A stretch of 64,000 nt of DNA from contig NZ_AOIL01000048.1 of the NCBI RefSeq assembly GCF_000337595.1, positions 95,226 through 159,225 of the forward strand, written 5' to 3'. This DNA comes from Natrialba taiwanensis DSM 12281 (GTDB lineage Archaea > Halobacteriota > Halobacteria > Halobacteriales > Natrialbaceae). This document shows, piece by piece, positions 40,103 through 49,054 of the stretch. Every line of letters starts with the position of its first letter. Position 1 is the stretch's first letter. Under the pieces are notes generated by a model. That model saw nothing but the letters and a program-made list of their open reading frames with translations, was not told the origin of the DNA and made no database searches. Both the position numbers and the translations under genes were made by a program.

Positions 40103-41377
40103 ATGACACTCGATCCGGTCCACTTCGACGGCATCGCGCAACTCGCGAGGCGGATCGATCACGGTGCCGACGAACGCGACCGCCGCGAGTTCGCCGAGAC
40201 CGTCTGGGAGTCGTTCCTCGACCCTCTGCGCGACGACGGGCGGACGATCCTCGAGCCGGTCGACGAGCGGTCCCGGCGGCTGGTCGACTGCGAGGCTGTC
40301 GCCCTGCGAGAGCGGGAGTTTCCGACCCGGTACGGCCTCGACGCGGGGACGATCAACCCGACGACGTTCAAGAACGGGCTCGTCATCGACATCGCCCAGG
40401 CGGCCATGAGCACGACGCCGAGTGAACTCGATCTCCACCGTTCGCGGACGACGGTGATGACAGTCCACTCGAACGACGAGACGATGACCGTCGACGAGGA
40501 GTGGGGCAAGTTCGACGCAGGCTACAGCCGCAGTCGGGCCGTGAAGATCCCCCCGCTGCCCCGCTTTGCGGAGGGCGTCGTCCACGCGCTCGCGCTCTAC
40601 CTCGCCGAGAGCAAGCACGCGCTGGCACACGCCGAGGACGTGTCTGACCTGCTCGTCTTAGACGGCCCGCTCTATCCGCGCGGGCTGCTCCGCTGGGCCG
40701 ACCAGCACCCCGATCTGGCCGACTTCCTGCTCGAGGACCCGCGGCCGACCACGGTCCTCGAGAACTACGTGCGACTGGTCGAGTCGTTCGTCGACCGTGG
40801 CGTTCCCCTCGTCGGATTCGTCAAGAACCCCGCCACACGGGTCGTCACACGGACGCTGAAAGGTAAACGCGATGTCGACGTGAGCGTCCCCTGGGCCGAC
40901 GACACCGCGCTGTTCACCCAACTGCTCGAGCGCGGCGAGTTCGTCGAGGATGTCGAGGGCACGCGCTGGGAGCGAGATACCGACGCGCTCACCTACACGA
41001 ACTGGTTTCGCTCGCGGGGCGGCGTCGACCGGCCCCTCTCGGCCGAGGGCGACGCGCTCGGCGTCGAGCGCCGTCTCGACCGCGAGCAGTACGAGGTCAC
41101 GTTCTTCGTCGTCTACGACCCGCGCGAGGATCTCCTCTTTCGGATCGAAGCCCCCTACGCCTTCACGCGCGATCCGGACACCCGCGAGCAGTTGACGATG
41201 CAACTCCTGCAGGACGTGGCGATCGCCCGCGGTCCCCCGACCATCGTCGAGAAGGCGGACGAACTCGCGCGGATCAGCGCGCCGGAGAAGCAATCGCTTC
41301 GAGAGACGCTCGAGACGCAGTTCGACACGTCCCGCAAGCGGACGTACGACGATCACCGCTGGGACGAAGAATACTGA
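40103..41377 (+). CDS. nurA: DNA double-strand break repair nuclease NurA
   Basis: A 424-aa member of the NurA nuclease family, which trims 5' ends at DNA breaks together with the HerA ATPase. The catalytic Asp-rich regions are VIDIAQAAMS (D96) and SDLLVLDGPLYPRG (D187), with downstream motifs VPLVGFVKNPATRVV and ISAPEKQSLR. It is larger than classic NurA, as in other haloarchaeal forms. The start fits CTTTTTGCG about 27 nt upstream. HerA lies 2.4 kb downstream on the same strand, separated by three genes, so the pair is not a simple operon. Confidence 0.85.
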   Translation: MTLDPVHFDGIAQLARRIDHGADERDRREFAETVWESFLDPLRDDGRTILEPVDERSRRLVDCEAVALREREFPTRYGLDAGTINPTTFKNGLVIDIAQAAMSTTPSELDLHRSRTTVMTVHSNDETMTVDEEWGKFDAGYSRSRAVKIPPLPRFAEGVVHALALYLAESKHALAHAEDVSDLLVLDGPLYPRGLLRWADQHPDLADFLLEDPRPTTVLENYVRLVESFVDRGVPLVGFVKNPATRVVTRTLKGKRDVDVSVPWADDTALFTQLLERGEFVEDVEGTRWERDTDALTYTNWFRSRGGVDRPLSAEGDALGVERRLDREQYEVTFFVVYDPREDLLFRIEAPYAFTRDPDTREQLTMQLLQDVAIARGPPTIVEKADELARISAPEKQSLRETLETQFDTSRKRTYDDHRWDEEY

Positions 41378-41494
41378 GCGGCTACTGACACTGCCTCAAT
41401 TGTTATGTGTCCTATGATCGGCTGCGTTTCGCCCGCCGCCGTGGGCTTTGCCCCCCGAACGCCTGAACCTACGATCCCGTCGGCGGAAGCCGTG

Positions 41495-41839
41495 CTACAG
41501 GTCCGTATCCAACTCTACTTTCTCGATGTTGAATTCGACCGTCGACGGATCGACACCGATCCTGGCGAACTGCGTTCGGACGTGCTCGCGGGCGTTCTCG
41601 ACCGCCTGATCCCGCGTATCGAAGCCACGCGGCATCGGCGACTCGAACGCAAGGTGGACCTCTCTGCCGTCGACCTGTTGGCTGGTTCCGCCGCTATCAA
41701 CCTCGTAGAACTCGTCGCAGACCCAAACGTATGCAGCGTCCTCGTTCGGCGCGCCCTCGAAGGACGGAGCGCGCTCGCCGCGTTCGTACAGCGTCCCGGT
41801 AAGTTCGGTGTCTCCTGCACACCCGCATACCATGAGCAT
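41495..41839 (-). CDS. Conserved small protein near nurA
   Basis: A 114-aa acidic protein starting MLMVCGCAGDTELTG. It has beta strands (YVWVCDEFYEVDSGGTSQQVDGREVHLAFE) and a helix (TRDQAVENAREHVRTQFARI). Two or three Cys residues near the start (MVCGC) could hold metal. It is probably a small beta-plus-helix domain; no function is known. I start at 41839 rather than 41833 because TATTTTTGC on the minus strand near 41863-41871 predicts transcription near 41842. It is divergent from the wHTH gene next to it. Confidence 0.68.
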   Translation of the reverse strand: MLMVCGCAGDTELTGTLYERGERAPSFEGAPNEDAAYVWVCDEFYEVDSGGTSQQVDGREVHLAFESPMPRGFDTRDQAVENAREHVRTQFARIGVDPSTVEFNIEKVELDTDL

Positions 41840-42165
41840 ACGTCCAACTATGTTCCGTAGCCGCAAAAATATCGTGCACGATCCGAGAACCAAAAAACTT
41901 GATTCGCAACTGGACCGGGACCGGCTATCCACACCCCATAACACGATACTACGGCGCTACCGGTAATCTCAGTACGCTATTAATACGTTCTTCCCAAATC
42001 CACAATCAACCATTCTTGAAAGTCACTCCTCTCTATTCAGCCGTTCTTTGTCCGACTCTCAACTATCTGGTCGGAGAACGAGCCCATCTGCCGAATACCA
42101 TCAGATATCGAGACCAAATCGTTTTGGAAACGGCCTTATCCCCGCTCTGGCAGTTGTGTTCGGTA

Positions 42166-42858
42166 ATGGGTTCGGATGTTCATCTCGGAGATATAGGGGA
42201 TCGGAATCCGGTAGTGACCGTTCCTATCGAACGCTACGACGTACTTCGACACCCTCGTCGTCTCCGTGTTCTCTCTGTTCTCATGGACGAACACTTCCTC
42301 TCGCTGTCCGAGCTGACGACGGAACTCTTACAACGGGAAGACACATCTGTCTCGGACGGCCAGGCCCGCCACGAGGTTCGTCTCAGCCTCGTTCACGCTC
42401 ACCTGCCGCGACTCGCTGATCACGGACTGGTCGAACTCGACAGGGAGCCCGCCACTACCGCTACAAGCGACACTGACGCTGATACCGACACCGACACCGA
42501 TACCGAGCCGACAGCACTCACCGTCTCACTCATCGACGAACCGCCCCTTTCCCCCGCAATCCTCTCCCTGCTCCTCGAGACCGACGCCGACGCCGGTGCC
42601 ACCTTACTCGACCGGCTCGTCCACCCCGTCCGACTCCGCCTACTCGAGTTCATCGAGACGCAGGACGAACCGGTTTCGGTCGATGAACTCGCGACGGTGC
42701 TTGCGACGCAGATGGAGGTCGGTCCCACGGAGCGGTGCGAGGCGACGATCGAACTGCACCACAACCATCTGCCCGCGCTCGCCGACATCGACGCGATCGC
42801 GTACGATCGACGAGCAAGCCAAGTTTCGCAGTCGACGGAGATGGAGTCGTTTCTATAG
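42166..42858 (+). CDS. Protein with two DUF7344-type winged-helix domains
   Basis: A 230-aa protein built as a tandem of two winged helix-turn-helix units. Unit one is about residues 18-95 (RYDVLRHPRRLRVLSVLMDEHFLSLSELTTELL, ARHEVRLSLVHAHLPRLADHGLVELD). Unit two is about 145-215 (LDRLVHPVRLRLLEFIETQDEPVSVDELATVL, IELHHNHLPALADIDAIAYD). A Thr/Asp repeat linker (DTDADTDTDTDTE) separates them. It probably regulates transcription. The ATG at 42166 fits CCTTATCC about 28 nt upstream; the longer open frame back to 41899 is non-coding in look. A single-unit relative lies at 13740-14186. Confidence 0.8.
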   Translation: MGSDVHLGDIGDRNPVVTVPIERYDVLRHPRRLRVLSVLMDEHFLSLSELTTELLQREDTSVSDGQARHEVRLSLVHAHLPRLADHGLVELDREPATTATSDTDADTDTDTDTEPTALTVSLIDEPPLSPAILSLLLETDADAGATLLDRLVHPVRLRLLEFIETQDEPVSVDELATVLATQMEVGPTERCEATIELHHNHLPALADIDAIAYDRRASQVSQSTEMESFL

Positions 42859-42949
42859 ACTGGTTTCCGATTACCGCGTTCGCTTCCCCTGATTCGACCG
42901 CTCCCGAGAATCATATACGAATGGCCCACGAACGGTGCCGACGAGACGC

Positions 42950-43717
42950 ATGTCCGTGACCCCTCCAGGCCGACACGCACGACGACTGGGAACCGCCATA
43001 TTCGTCGTTGTGCTGGTCGGCGCACTGACGCTCGGCGGGATTGGATCCGTCGCTGCCGGCGACCGCGTCGCGATCATCTCGTCTGACCCCGCGACGATTA
43101 CGGCCCAACCCGGCGACGAGTTCACCGTCGACGTCGTCCTCTACGGCGAGGGGAGCCACGACGGCAGCGGCGCTTCCAGCGTTACCCTCGCCGCGCAGTA
43201 CCATCCCGAGTATCTCGAGATCACCGACGTCGAACGCGGGCCGTGGCTCGAACAGGACGAGGAGACCGACGTGTATGCGACCCAGACGCTCGCTCATGAG
43301 CAGGGGACGGCACTTTCGACGCAGTGGCGCGACCCGGTTGCCGGCGGCGCGACGGGAATGGCGCGGATCGCGACGCTGACCGTCTCGGTCGCGCCGGACG
43401 CCCCGCCCGGCGAAACCGCGATCGCGTTCGGCGAGAGCGAGGTCGAACTCGCGACCGACTGGCCCATGCCGGTCGTCGGCGAGTCGGCGACCGTCGTGAT
43501 CGACGGCGGCGAGACTGAACTCGAGTCGTTCGATCATCCGGACGTGGATTCGCTGTCGGCGGATGCCAACGCGACGACTGTGGACGAGAATTCGGATGCG
43601 GACACGACCACCGGTCCGCTCGATGCGCTCTCGAATTCCGTCCCTGAACTCGGCGTCGGCTTCGTCATCGCATTTGGACTCGTCGTTCTCGCTGTTCGAA
43701 CCGTGCGGTCGGACTGA
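42950..43717 (+). CDS. Exported cohesin-like protein with C-terminal membrane anchor
   Basis: A 255-aa protein with a Sec-type signal (about residues 10-36, AIFVVVLVGALTLGGIGSVAAG). A cohesin-like beta sandwich covers about 40-175: SSDPATITAQPGDEFTVDVVLYGE, SSVTLAAQYHPEYLEITDVERG, TGMARIATLTVSVAPDAPPGETAI. A Thr/Asp/Asn linker follows, then a hydrophobic helix (VGFVIAFGLVVLAVR) and a short basic tail that anchors it. It has no clear Pro-Gly-Phe motif, so the anchor is an ordinary membrane helix. It is the third protein of this type in the window and lies just before herA with a separate promoter (ATCATATACG near 42910). Confidence 0.75.
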   Translation: MSVTPPGRHARRLGTAIFVVVLVGALTLGGIGSVAAGDRVAIISSDPATITAQPGDEFTVDVVLYGEGSHDGSGASSVTLAAQYHPEYLEITDVERGPWLEQDEETDVYATQTLAHEQGTALSTQWRDPVAGGATGMARIATLTVSVAPDAPPGETAIAFGESEVELATDWPMPVVGESATVVIDGGETELESFDHPDVDSLSADANATTVDENSDADTTTGPLDALSNSVPELGVGFVIAFGLVVLAVRTVRSD

Positions 43718-43763
43718 CAGTCACCCGAGGAGGGAAACGCGTTTTAGGAACCGGTCAGATGGG

Positions 43764-45653
43764 ATGAGTATGACCGATCTGGGAGATTTCGGCGAGTTCA
43801 GCGCCGATGGCGACGGCGATTCCGGGGTGTCGGACGGCGGTACGGCCGACATAGCGGGGGCAGACCGAGCGCGTGCGAGCGAGTCTGCGGGCGACGCGGA
43901 GGCCGGAACCGAGACTGCTGAGGACTCCTTCGAGTCGACTGCCGTCGAACCGCGCGGCGAGGATGTCGGCATCGGAGCGATCTGTGTCTCCCAGGGACTG
44001 CGAATCGCCGAGGATAGCGACGATACGACGCTCCGGGCCTATATCACTCGCGGCAACCGATCGTCGATCCGCATCGGGAGCTACCTGCTCGCCCCGTATC
44101 CGGACGGCGGCCGCGGAGCGTCGACCGGCGAGACGCTGTTCTGTCGCATTACGGGCCTGGAGTACGCCCAGCAGTACCACGCCGACGACGCGACGGAGAT
44201 CCACGCGCGGCGGGCGATGCGCACGGACGACATCGAGGAGGCCGATTACAAGTTCGTCGCGAACCTCGAACCGGTGGCCATCCTCTACGATGATGATGGC
44301 GAACTCAAGCGCCGGATGACCGACCGCGTCCCCAAACCCCAGACGGTGATCCGGGAGGCAGACGACACCGAGGCGATCAAGACCGGACTCAAGATGCCCG
44401 ACGACGGCGTCTTCCTCGGCCACCTCTCGGTCGGCGGCGAGAAGGTTCGAACCGCCGCCTCGCCGCCGACGATCGATTACCGGCTGAAAGACGATTACGA
44501 GGCCGGCGACCCACTCGTCTTCCGACACACGCTCGTCGCCGGCGGCACCGGGTCGGGGAAGACCCACGGCGCGAAGAACGTCCTCCGGCAGTACCTCGCC
44601 GACGAGCGGCGGTATCCGATGGCAGACGGCCGCAAGGTCGGTCCCGCCGTCGTCCAGTTCGACCCGCAGGACGAGTACGCGCAGATGCACGACGACAACC
44701 CCGACTTGGACGACGAGTTCGCCCGCCGACTCGAGCGGGAGGGGGTCGCCTACGGCGGGGGAGATGATACGACGGCGTTCATCCCCAAGGTGGGCTCGTC
44801 ATCGTACGCGGCGGGCCACCACCGCGCGGAGCAAGTCGAGTTCACGATCCCGTTTTCGATGGTTCACGAGAACCCGTGGCTGGTCGCGGGCAGCGGGTTG
44901 AACGACAACCAGTACGGAGCGCTGGTCAGCGTGCTCTTGCAGCGTTTTCGGGAGCAGTACGGGGCCGACGCGACCTACGACGAGTTCACGCGCTTTCTCG
45001 ACGATCCTGCGCTGCGCGAGGAGCTAGACGAGTCGGGGCGAGTCCACGAGGCGACCTTCGACGCGGTTCGGCGGCGCGTGCTCGGCTTCGGGCATATCTT
45101 CGACCAGGACGCGCGGCCGATCACCGAACTGGTGCACGAGTTCGTCCGCCCCGGCGGGTTGACCGTGGTGCCGACCTACCACATCAACGATACGCGGGCG
45201 ACGGAGACGATCGTGCTGGCGCTCTCGTCGCTGCTGATCGACCAGAAGCTCTCGAACGACCCGACCTACGACCGGATCAAGGAGACGCCGCTCGTGCTCG
45301 GGATGGACGAGGCGCACAACTTCCTCACCGACGCGGATTCGGTGCAGGCGGGGAAGGTCATCAAAAAGTTCACCGAGGCCGCCAAACAGGGGCGTAAGGA
45401 GCGACTCGGACTCTTTCTCATCACGCAGGACCCCCAGGACATCCACGACGCGGTCTTCAAGCAGATCAACACGACCATCGTCCTGAACCTGGGCGACGAG
45501 GACGCGATCAAGAGCGTGAACATTCCGAGCAACCTCGAATCCAAGGTGCCCTACATGGAGAAGGGACAGATGGTCGTCTACTCGCCCGATAACTCGGAGC
45601 CGGTCGAACTGATCGGCCTGCCGAAGTGTCTGACCCGGCACGGCCGCGACTGA
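43764..45653 (+). CDS. herA: HerA-type DNA-translocating ATPase
   Basis: A 629-aa FtsK/HerA superfamily hexameric DNA translocase that works with NurA in end resection. The first 55 residues are an acidic tail, then the HAS-barrel-like region, then Walker A GGTGSGKT at residues 260-267, Walker B LVLGMDEAH with D515, and the sensor or arginine-finger region FLITQDPQDIHDAV and GDEDAIKSVNIPSNLESKVPYMEKGQM near the end. A TATA-like GTTTTAGG about 25 nt upstream puts transcription at 43765-43770. The ATG at 43770 would make a leaderless protein two residues shorter and is equally possible. Confidence 0.88.
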   Translation: MSMTDLGDFGEFSADGDGDSGVSDGGTADIAGADRARASESAGDAEAGTETAEDSFESTAVEPRGEDVGIGAICVSQGLRIAEDSDDTTLRAYITRGNRSSIRIGSYLLAPYPDGGRGASTGETLFCRITGLEYAQQYHADDATEIHARRAMRTDDIEEADYKFVANLEPVAILYDDDGELKRRMTDRVPKPQTVIREADDTEAIKTGLKMPDDGVFLGHLSVGGEKVRTAASPPTIDYRLKDDYEAGDPLVFRHTLVAGGTGSGKTHGAKNVLRQYLADERRYPMADGRKVGPAVVQFDPQDEYAQMHDDNPDLDDEFARRLEREGVAYGGGDDTTAFIPKVGSSSYAAGHHRAEQVEFTIPFSMVHENPWLVAGSGLNDNQYGALVSVLLQRFREQYGADATYDEFTRFLDDPALREELDESGRVHEATFDAVRRRVLGFGHIFDQDARPITELVHEFVRPGGLTVVPTYHINDTRATETIVLALSSLLIDQKLSNDPTYDRIKETPLVLGMDEAHNFLTDADSVQAGKVIKKFTEAAKQGRKERLGLFLITQDPQDIHDAVFKQINTTIVLNLGDEDAIKSVNIPSNLESKVPYMEKGQMVVYSPDNSEPVELIGLPKCLTRHGRD

Positions 45654-45779
45654 GTCTATACGGACTCTTGTAGTCCGCCGATGGTTGTTTTTCACTTCCG
45701 CATCGTGTGACTCCATCAAAATAGCCATTTAGAACGGATTCTTTAAGACGAATTTTTATATTTATTAATTACATATAAT

Positions 45780-46175
45780 TCATCTTCTTTCCGAATATTT
45801 TCTAACCGCTGAACGAAAGACAAGAACAAATGCCCATAATAAAATAATTATTGAAATTATAACAAAACTAAACATGGAGTCTTGTTTAATTGGCGAGTTA
45901 ACAAGAAGGACTGCTATTATAATACAAGATGAAATAAAGAATAAGCCTATCCCAAGCCATAAATCAGAGACAGTCAAGCCAGAGACTGGTTTGGCATACA
46001 ACCACCAGATAACCAGAAGATAGACCATGCTAATGCCGACGATTTGTCCTACTCCACGCACACTAATTGGATTATTAATGGCTTGAACAGCTAGCGCGAT
46101 GATTATTATACTACATAGAATTAATCCAAGTGCTTCGGTTTTGTCAGGTAGGGATCGTCTGGTATCTTTCCCCAT
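45780..46175 (-). CDS. AT-rich orphan membrane protein
   Basis: A 131-aa protein with four hydrophobic helices: ALGLILCSIIIIALAV, VGISMVYLLVIWWLY, LWLGIGLFFISSCIIIAVLL, FVIISIIILLWAFVLVF. Its GC content is far below that of neighbouring genes and it uses AT-rich codons, so it is probably acquired. No family was recognised. The intergenic sequence on its downstream side is also AT-rich (45700-45780). No operon partner. Confidence 0.62.
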   Translation of the reverse strand: MGKDTRRSLPDKTEALGLILCSIIIIALAVQAINNPISVRGVGQIVGISMVYLLVIWWLYAKPVSGLTVSDLWLGIGLFFISSCIIIAVLLVNSPIKQDSMFSFVIISIIILLWAFVLVFRSAVRKYSERR

Positions 46176-46302
46176 ATTGATTATGATTACTGAGGAAATA
46201 GAAAAAACTGCAGATATCGTATATAATGGAGTGCCTATCGCAATTGGATATTTCTGTCTCCGCGGTTTACTCCCCCGACTGGGGCTGATAGTACTGCTTC
46301 AA

Positions 46303-47172
46303 CTACGTCGCCAGCCCCTCGAGGTCGGGGAACAGAGTTCGGTGGTTGACGTTCATCTGATCCAGTTTGTCGCGAAACTCGAGTTTGCGCTCGCCCGGGA
46401 TGACGATCTTCCGGTAGCAATCGGGGTGGTCTTCGAGCCACCGATCGAGGAGCAGTTGCGGATCGGACTGGAACGAGAAGACGGCCGACTGGTTGGCGAT
46501 CCGGTCGTCGATCGCCGGCGGCCGGAAGAAGACGACGTACTCGTCTTCGGAGCCCTCGTCGGGTGCCCACAACTCCTGCCAGAGTTCGTCGATGCGGGTG
46601 ACGTCGAGGGTTCGAGTCAGGCCGGACCCGGCGTCGTCGGGGCCGGACTCGCGCGGTTCGTCGTCCAGCGTCACGTTCGAGAGGAGATGCGTGTCGAGCA
46701 TGTGGGTCTCCGTCATCTCGAGGACCGACTGGTAGGAGTCGGGCAGGTCGGCGTGTAGCTGTCGGTAGTCGACGGCCCAGATCGCTCCGTCGTGGTCGGT
46801 GTCACCGATTCGCGTCGCGAAGTAGGCCGCGACGAGTGGCGAGAACGACCAGTCGAGCAGCCGCGTCGGCAGCCCGTAGTGTTGGGCGATCGAGAGCAGG
46901 TGCTAGATCGACTGCGACTCGTCGATCTCGTCGGCCGCGTACTGGGCGAAATTCCGGAGCAAGAGCGGCTCGAGGTTCCACTTTCCGGACTCGACGACGA
47001 AGCGGTTGATCGATGTCTCGAGGGTGTGATCGACGTGAGGGACTCCCCGGAAGACGTACGGCGAGCGGTGCCGGGAGATGTCGGGCATCCACATCTCCGC
47101 GGTGACCAGGTCCTGTAGCTCCGTCCACGATTCGGCGCGGACGATCGACTGGGCATCCGTGTCGTCGGTCAT
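46303..47172 (-). pseudogene. FRG-domain protein interrupted by an amber codon
   Basis: Reading on the minus strand from the ATG at 47172, the frame shows the FRG-domain pattern: SPYVFRGVPHVDHTLETSINRFV, then a stop TAG at 46903-46905, then in the same frame HLLSIAQHYGLPTRLLDWSFSPLVAAYFATR and GAIWAVD. The stop falls inside the most conserved block. In intact relatives a Trp, Gln or Leu usually occupies that place. Without the stop the protein would be about 289 aa. FRG domains occur in uncharacterised proteins, some close to mobile or defence genes. The reading could be a sequencing error or a recent nonsense mutation. Confidence 0.8.
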
Positions 47173-47354
47173 CGGTCGCTGTGAGCGGTCCGATGGGACT
47201 CCTCGAGAGACCGGTTCAGCATACTCGACCCTAGCGCCGCCGCGGAAATAACGGCGCTGCAAGAATATCGAACGCCCGGCGCGCAGCGCGCCCCCATTGT
47301 CGATCGGTTCGCAGCGACCCTCCGTTCCGCTTCGAGCTGTTCGGCCGTCTCGAG

Positions 47355-47975
47355 CTACTGTGACCCCGACTCGAGCAGTTCGCCCTCGAAGAACCCCGCG
47401 GCCGCCTCGGCGATGGCCTCGCGTTTCCCGAGGAAGAAGTGGTCTGCCGGCAGCGCGGTGACCTCGTCGCCGCGCTCGCGAGCGCGTTCGACCACCGGCT
47501 CCCAGTCGACGGTCGTGTCCCGTTCCCCGTAGAGAATGCGGACGGGCGTCTCACTCGGGAGAGACCTGAGCGCCGCAGCCGCGTCGAGGTCGTCCGCGAG
47601 CCGCGCTGCGGGGGCAAGAACGGCGACGGCGTCGGGAGCGGGATCGACATCGGCAGCCGTGAGCAGGCTCAGACTCGCGCCGAAACTGTAGCCGAAGAGG
47701 CCGACGCGGTCGTAGCGCTCCGTAGCCCACCGAATCGCGTTTCGCACGTCCTCGCGCTCGCCGTATCCCTCGTCCCATTCCCCGTAGTCAAAGCGCAGGC
47801 AGGCGACCCCGTTTTCGCGGAGTCGATCCGCGACGGCGACGAGTCGGCTATCGCTTCGCGAGCCACCCTGCTGGGGGTGGGGCGGGCAAGCAACGACAAT
47901 GGCGTCCGTCTCAGCATCCGGTTCCGTAAGCGTGGCGCGTACGTCGCGACCGCCCGGAACGAGTACGTCGGTCAT
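47355..47975 (-). CDS. Alpha/beta hydrolase (dienelactone-hydrolase-like)
   Basis: A 206-aa alpha/beta hydrolase starting MTDVLVPGGRDVRATL. The nucleophile elbow is GLFGYSFGASLSL, with Ser at about residue 103. Downstream are VAVLAPAA, ILYGERDTTVDWEPVV, holding the probable acid Asp, and ALPADHFFLGKREAI with the catalytic His. It resembles short haloarchaeal esterases or peptidases (S9/DLH types), but the substrate is unknown. The start at 47975 fits GTTTTGATTAC near 48002 on the minus strand. An ATG six bases upstream is possible. Confidence 0.82.
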   Translation of the reverse strand: MTDVLVPGGRDVRATLTEPDAETDAIVVACPPHPQQGGSRSDSRLVAVADRLRENGVACLRFDYGEWDEGYGEREDVRNAIRWATERYDRVGLFGYSFGASLSLLTAADVDPAPDAVAVLAPAARLADDLDAAAALRSLPSETPVRILYGERDTTVDWEPVVERARERGDEVTALPADHFFLGKREAIAEAAAGFFEGELLESGSQ

Positions 47976-48094
47976 ACCCATCCGTTTGGACTGGGACGTA
48001 ATCAAAACGGCGAGCAACACCGATCGTCCGTCGATTCTCACGTCGTCTGTCGTTGATGTGATGTTTTTAAGGGTGACGAGCGTTAGGTACGAGT

Positions 48095-48982
48095 ATGGGC
48101 ATCCTCTCTCGGACCTCCTACGTCATCCGGTCGAAGATCAACTCTCTGCTCAACCGTACAGAGGACCCGACTGAAACCCTCGATTACTCCTACGAGCAGA
48201 TGCGCGACCAGCTGCAGGAGGTCAAACGCGGTATCGCCGATCTTACCACCCAGAAAAAGCGCCTCGAGATGCAAAAGCGCCGACTCGAGGAAAACGTCGA
48301 GAAACACAACGACCAGGCTCGCACGGCGGTCCGACAGGACCGAGAGGACCTGGCTCGACGCGCACTCGAGAAGAAGAAGACGAAGATGAACCAGATCGAG
48401 GATCTGGAACGGCAAGTCTCGGAGCTCCAGAGCCAACAGGACAGCCTGATCGACCAGAAGAACGAACTCCAGACCCGTATCGAGGAGTTCCGCACCAAGA
48501 AGGAGACCATGAAGGCCCGATACGAGGCCGCCGAGGCGAGTTCGACCGTCTCCGAGGCGATGACCGCAACCGGCGAGGAGTTCGAGGATGTCGGCCGCGC
48601 CATCGAGCGCGCCGAGGAGCAGACCGAAGACATGGAGGCCCGTTCAGCCGCCCTCGACGAACTCCACGAAACGGGTGCGTTTGACGACGTGCTATCCGAT
48701 AAGGACCAGATCGACCGCGAACTCGAGGACCTCTCGACAGGCAGCGGTGTCGAGGCTGAACTCGATACGCTCAAGTCCGAGATGGGCGAGAGCGAGGGTG
48801 CGAGTGCAACCGAGACGGAGGCTGCAACTGAATCCGAATCCGAGACTGACGCCGCGGCCGGTAGCGAACCCGAACCCGAACCCGAGCCCGAGCCCGCGAA
48901 CGACGCTGATGTCGACTCGGATATCGACGACGCCGAAATCGACTCCGAACTCGCGGAGCTACAGGACGAGGAAAACGCCTGA
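48095..48982 (+). CDS. PspA/IM30 family envelope-stress protein
   Basis: A 295-aa coiled-coil protein of the PspA/Vipp1 family. Residues 1-24 are the amphipathic membrane-binding helix (MGILSRTSYVIRSKINSLLN). A long coiled coil extends to about residue 205 (LDYSYEQMRDQLQEVKRGIADL, RLEMQKRRLEENVEKH, EQTEDMEARSAALDEL). The C-terminal 80 residues are a disordered acidic tail with Glu-Pro repeats. Such proteins assemble on membranes and help keep them intact under stress. A TATA-like TTTTTAAGG about 27 nt upstream indicates a leaderless mRNA. Confidence 0.9.
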   Translation: MGILSRTSYVIRSKINSLLNRTEDPTETLDYSYEQMRDQLQEVKRGIADLTTQKKRLEMQKRRLEENVEKHNDQARTAVRQDREDLARRALEKKKTKMNQIEDLERQVSELQSQQDSLIDQKNELQTRIEEFRTKKETMKARYEAAEASSTVSEAMTATGEEFEDVGRAIERAEEQTEDMEARSAALDELHETGAFDDVLSDKDQIDRELEDLSTGSGVEAELDTLKSEMGESEGASATETEAATESESETDAAAGSEPEPEPEPEPANDADVDSDIDDAEIDSELAELQDEENA

Positions 48983-49054
48983 TTCCAACGGTTTACACCA
49001 CTACGCAACTACACTACCACATACCGCACCGAACCGCCGCCCGCACAGCGCCAC

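Noticed and set aside
46903-46905. Reading the TAG in the FRG gene as pyrrolysine
   Set aside because: Pyrrolysine use is known from methanogens and some bacteria, not from haloarchaea, and no pyl genes are seen in the window; a nonsense mutation is simpler.
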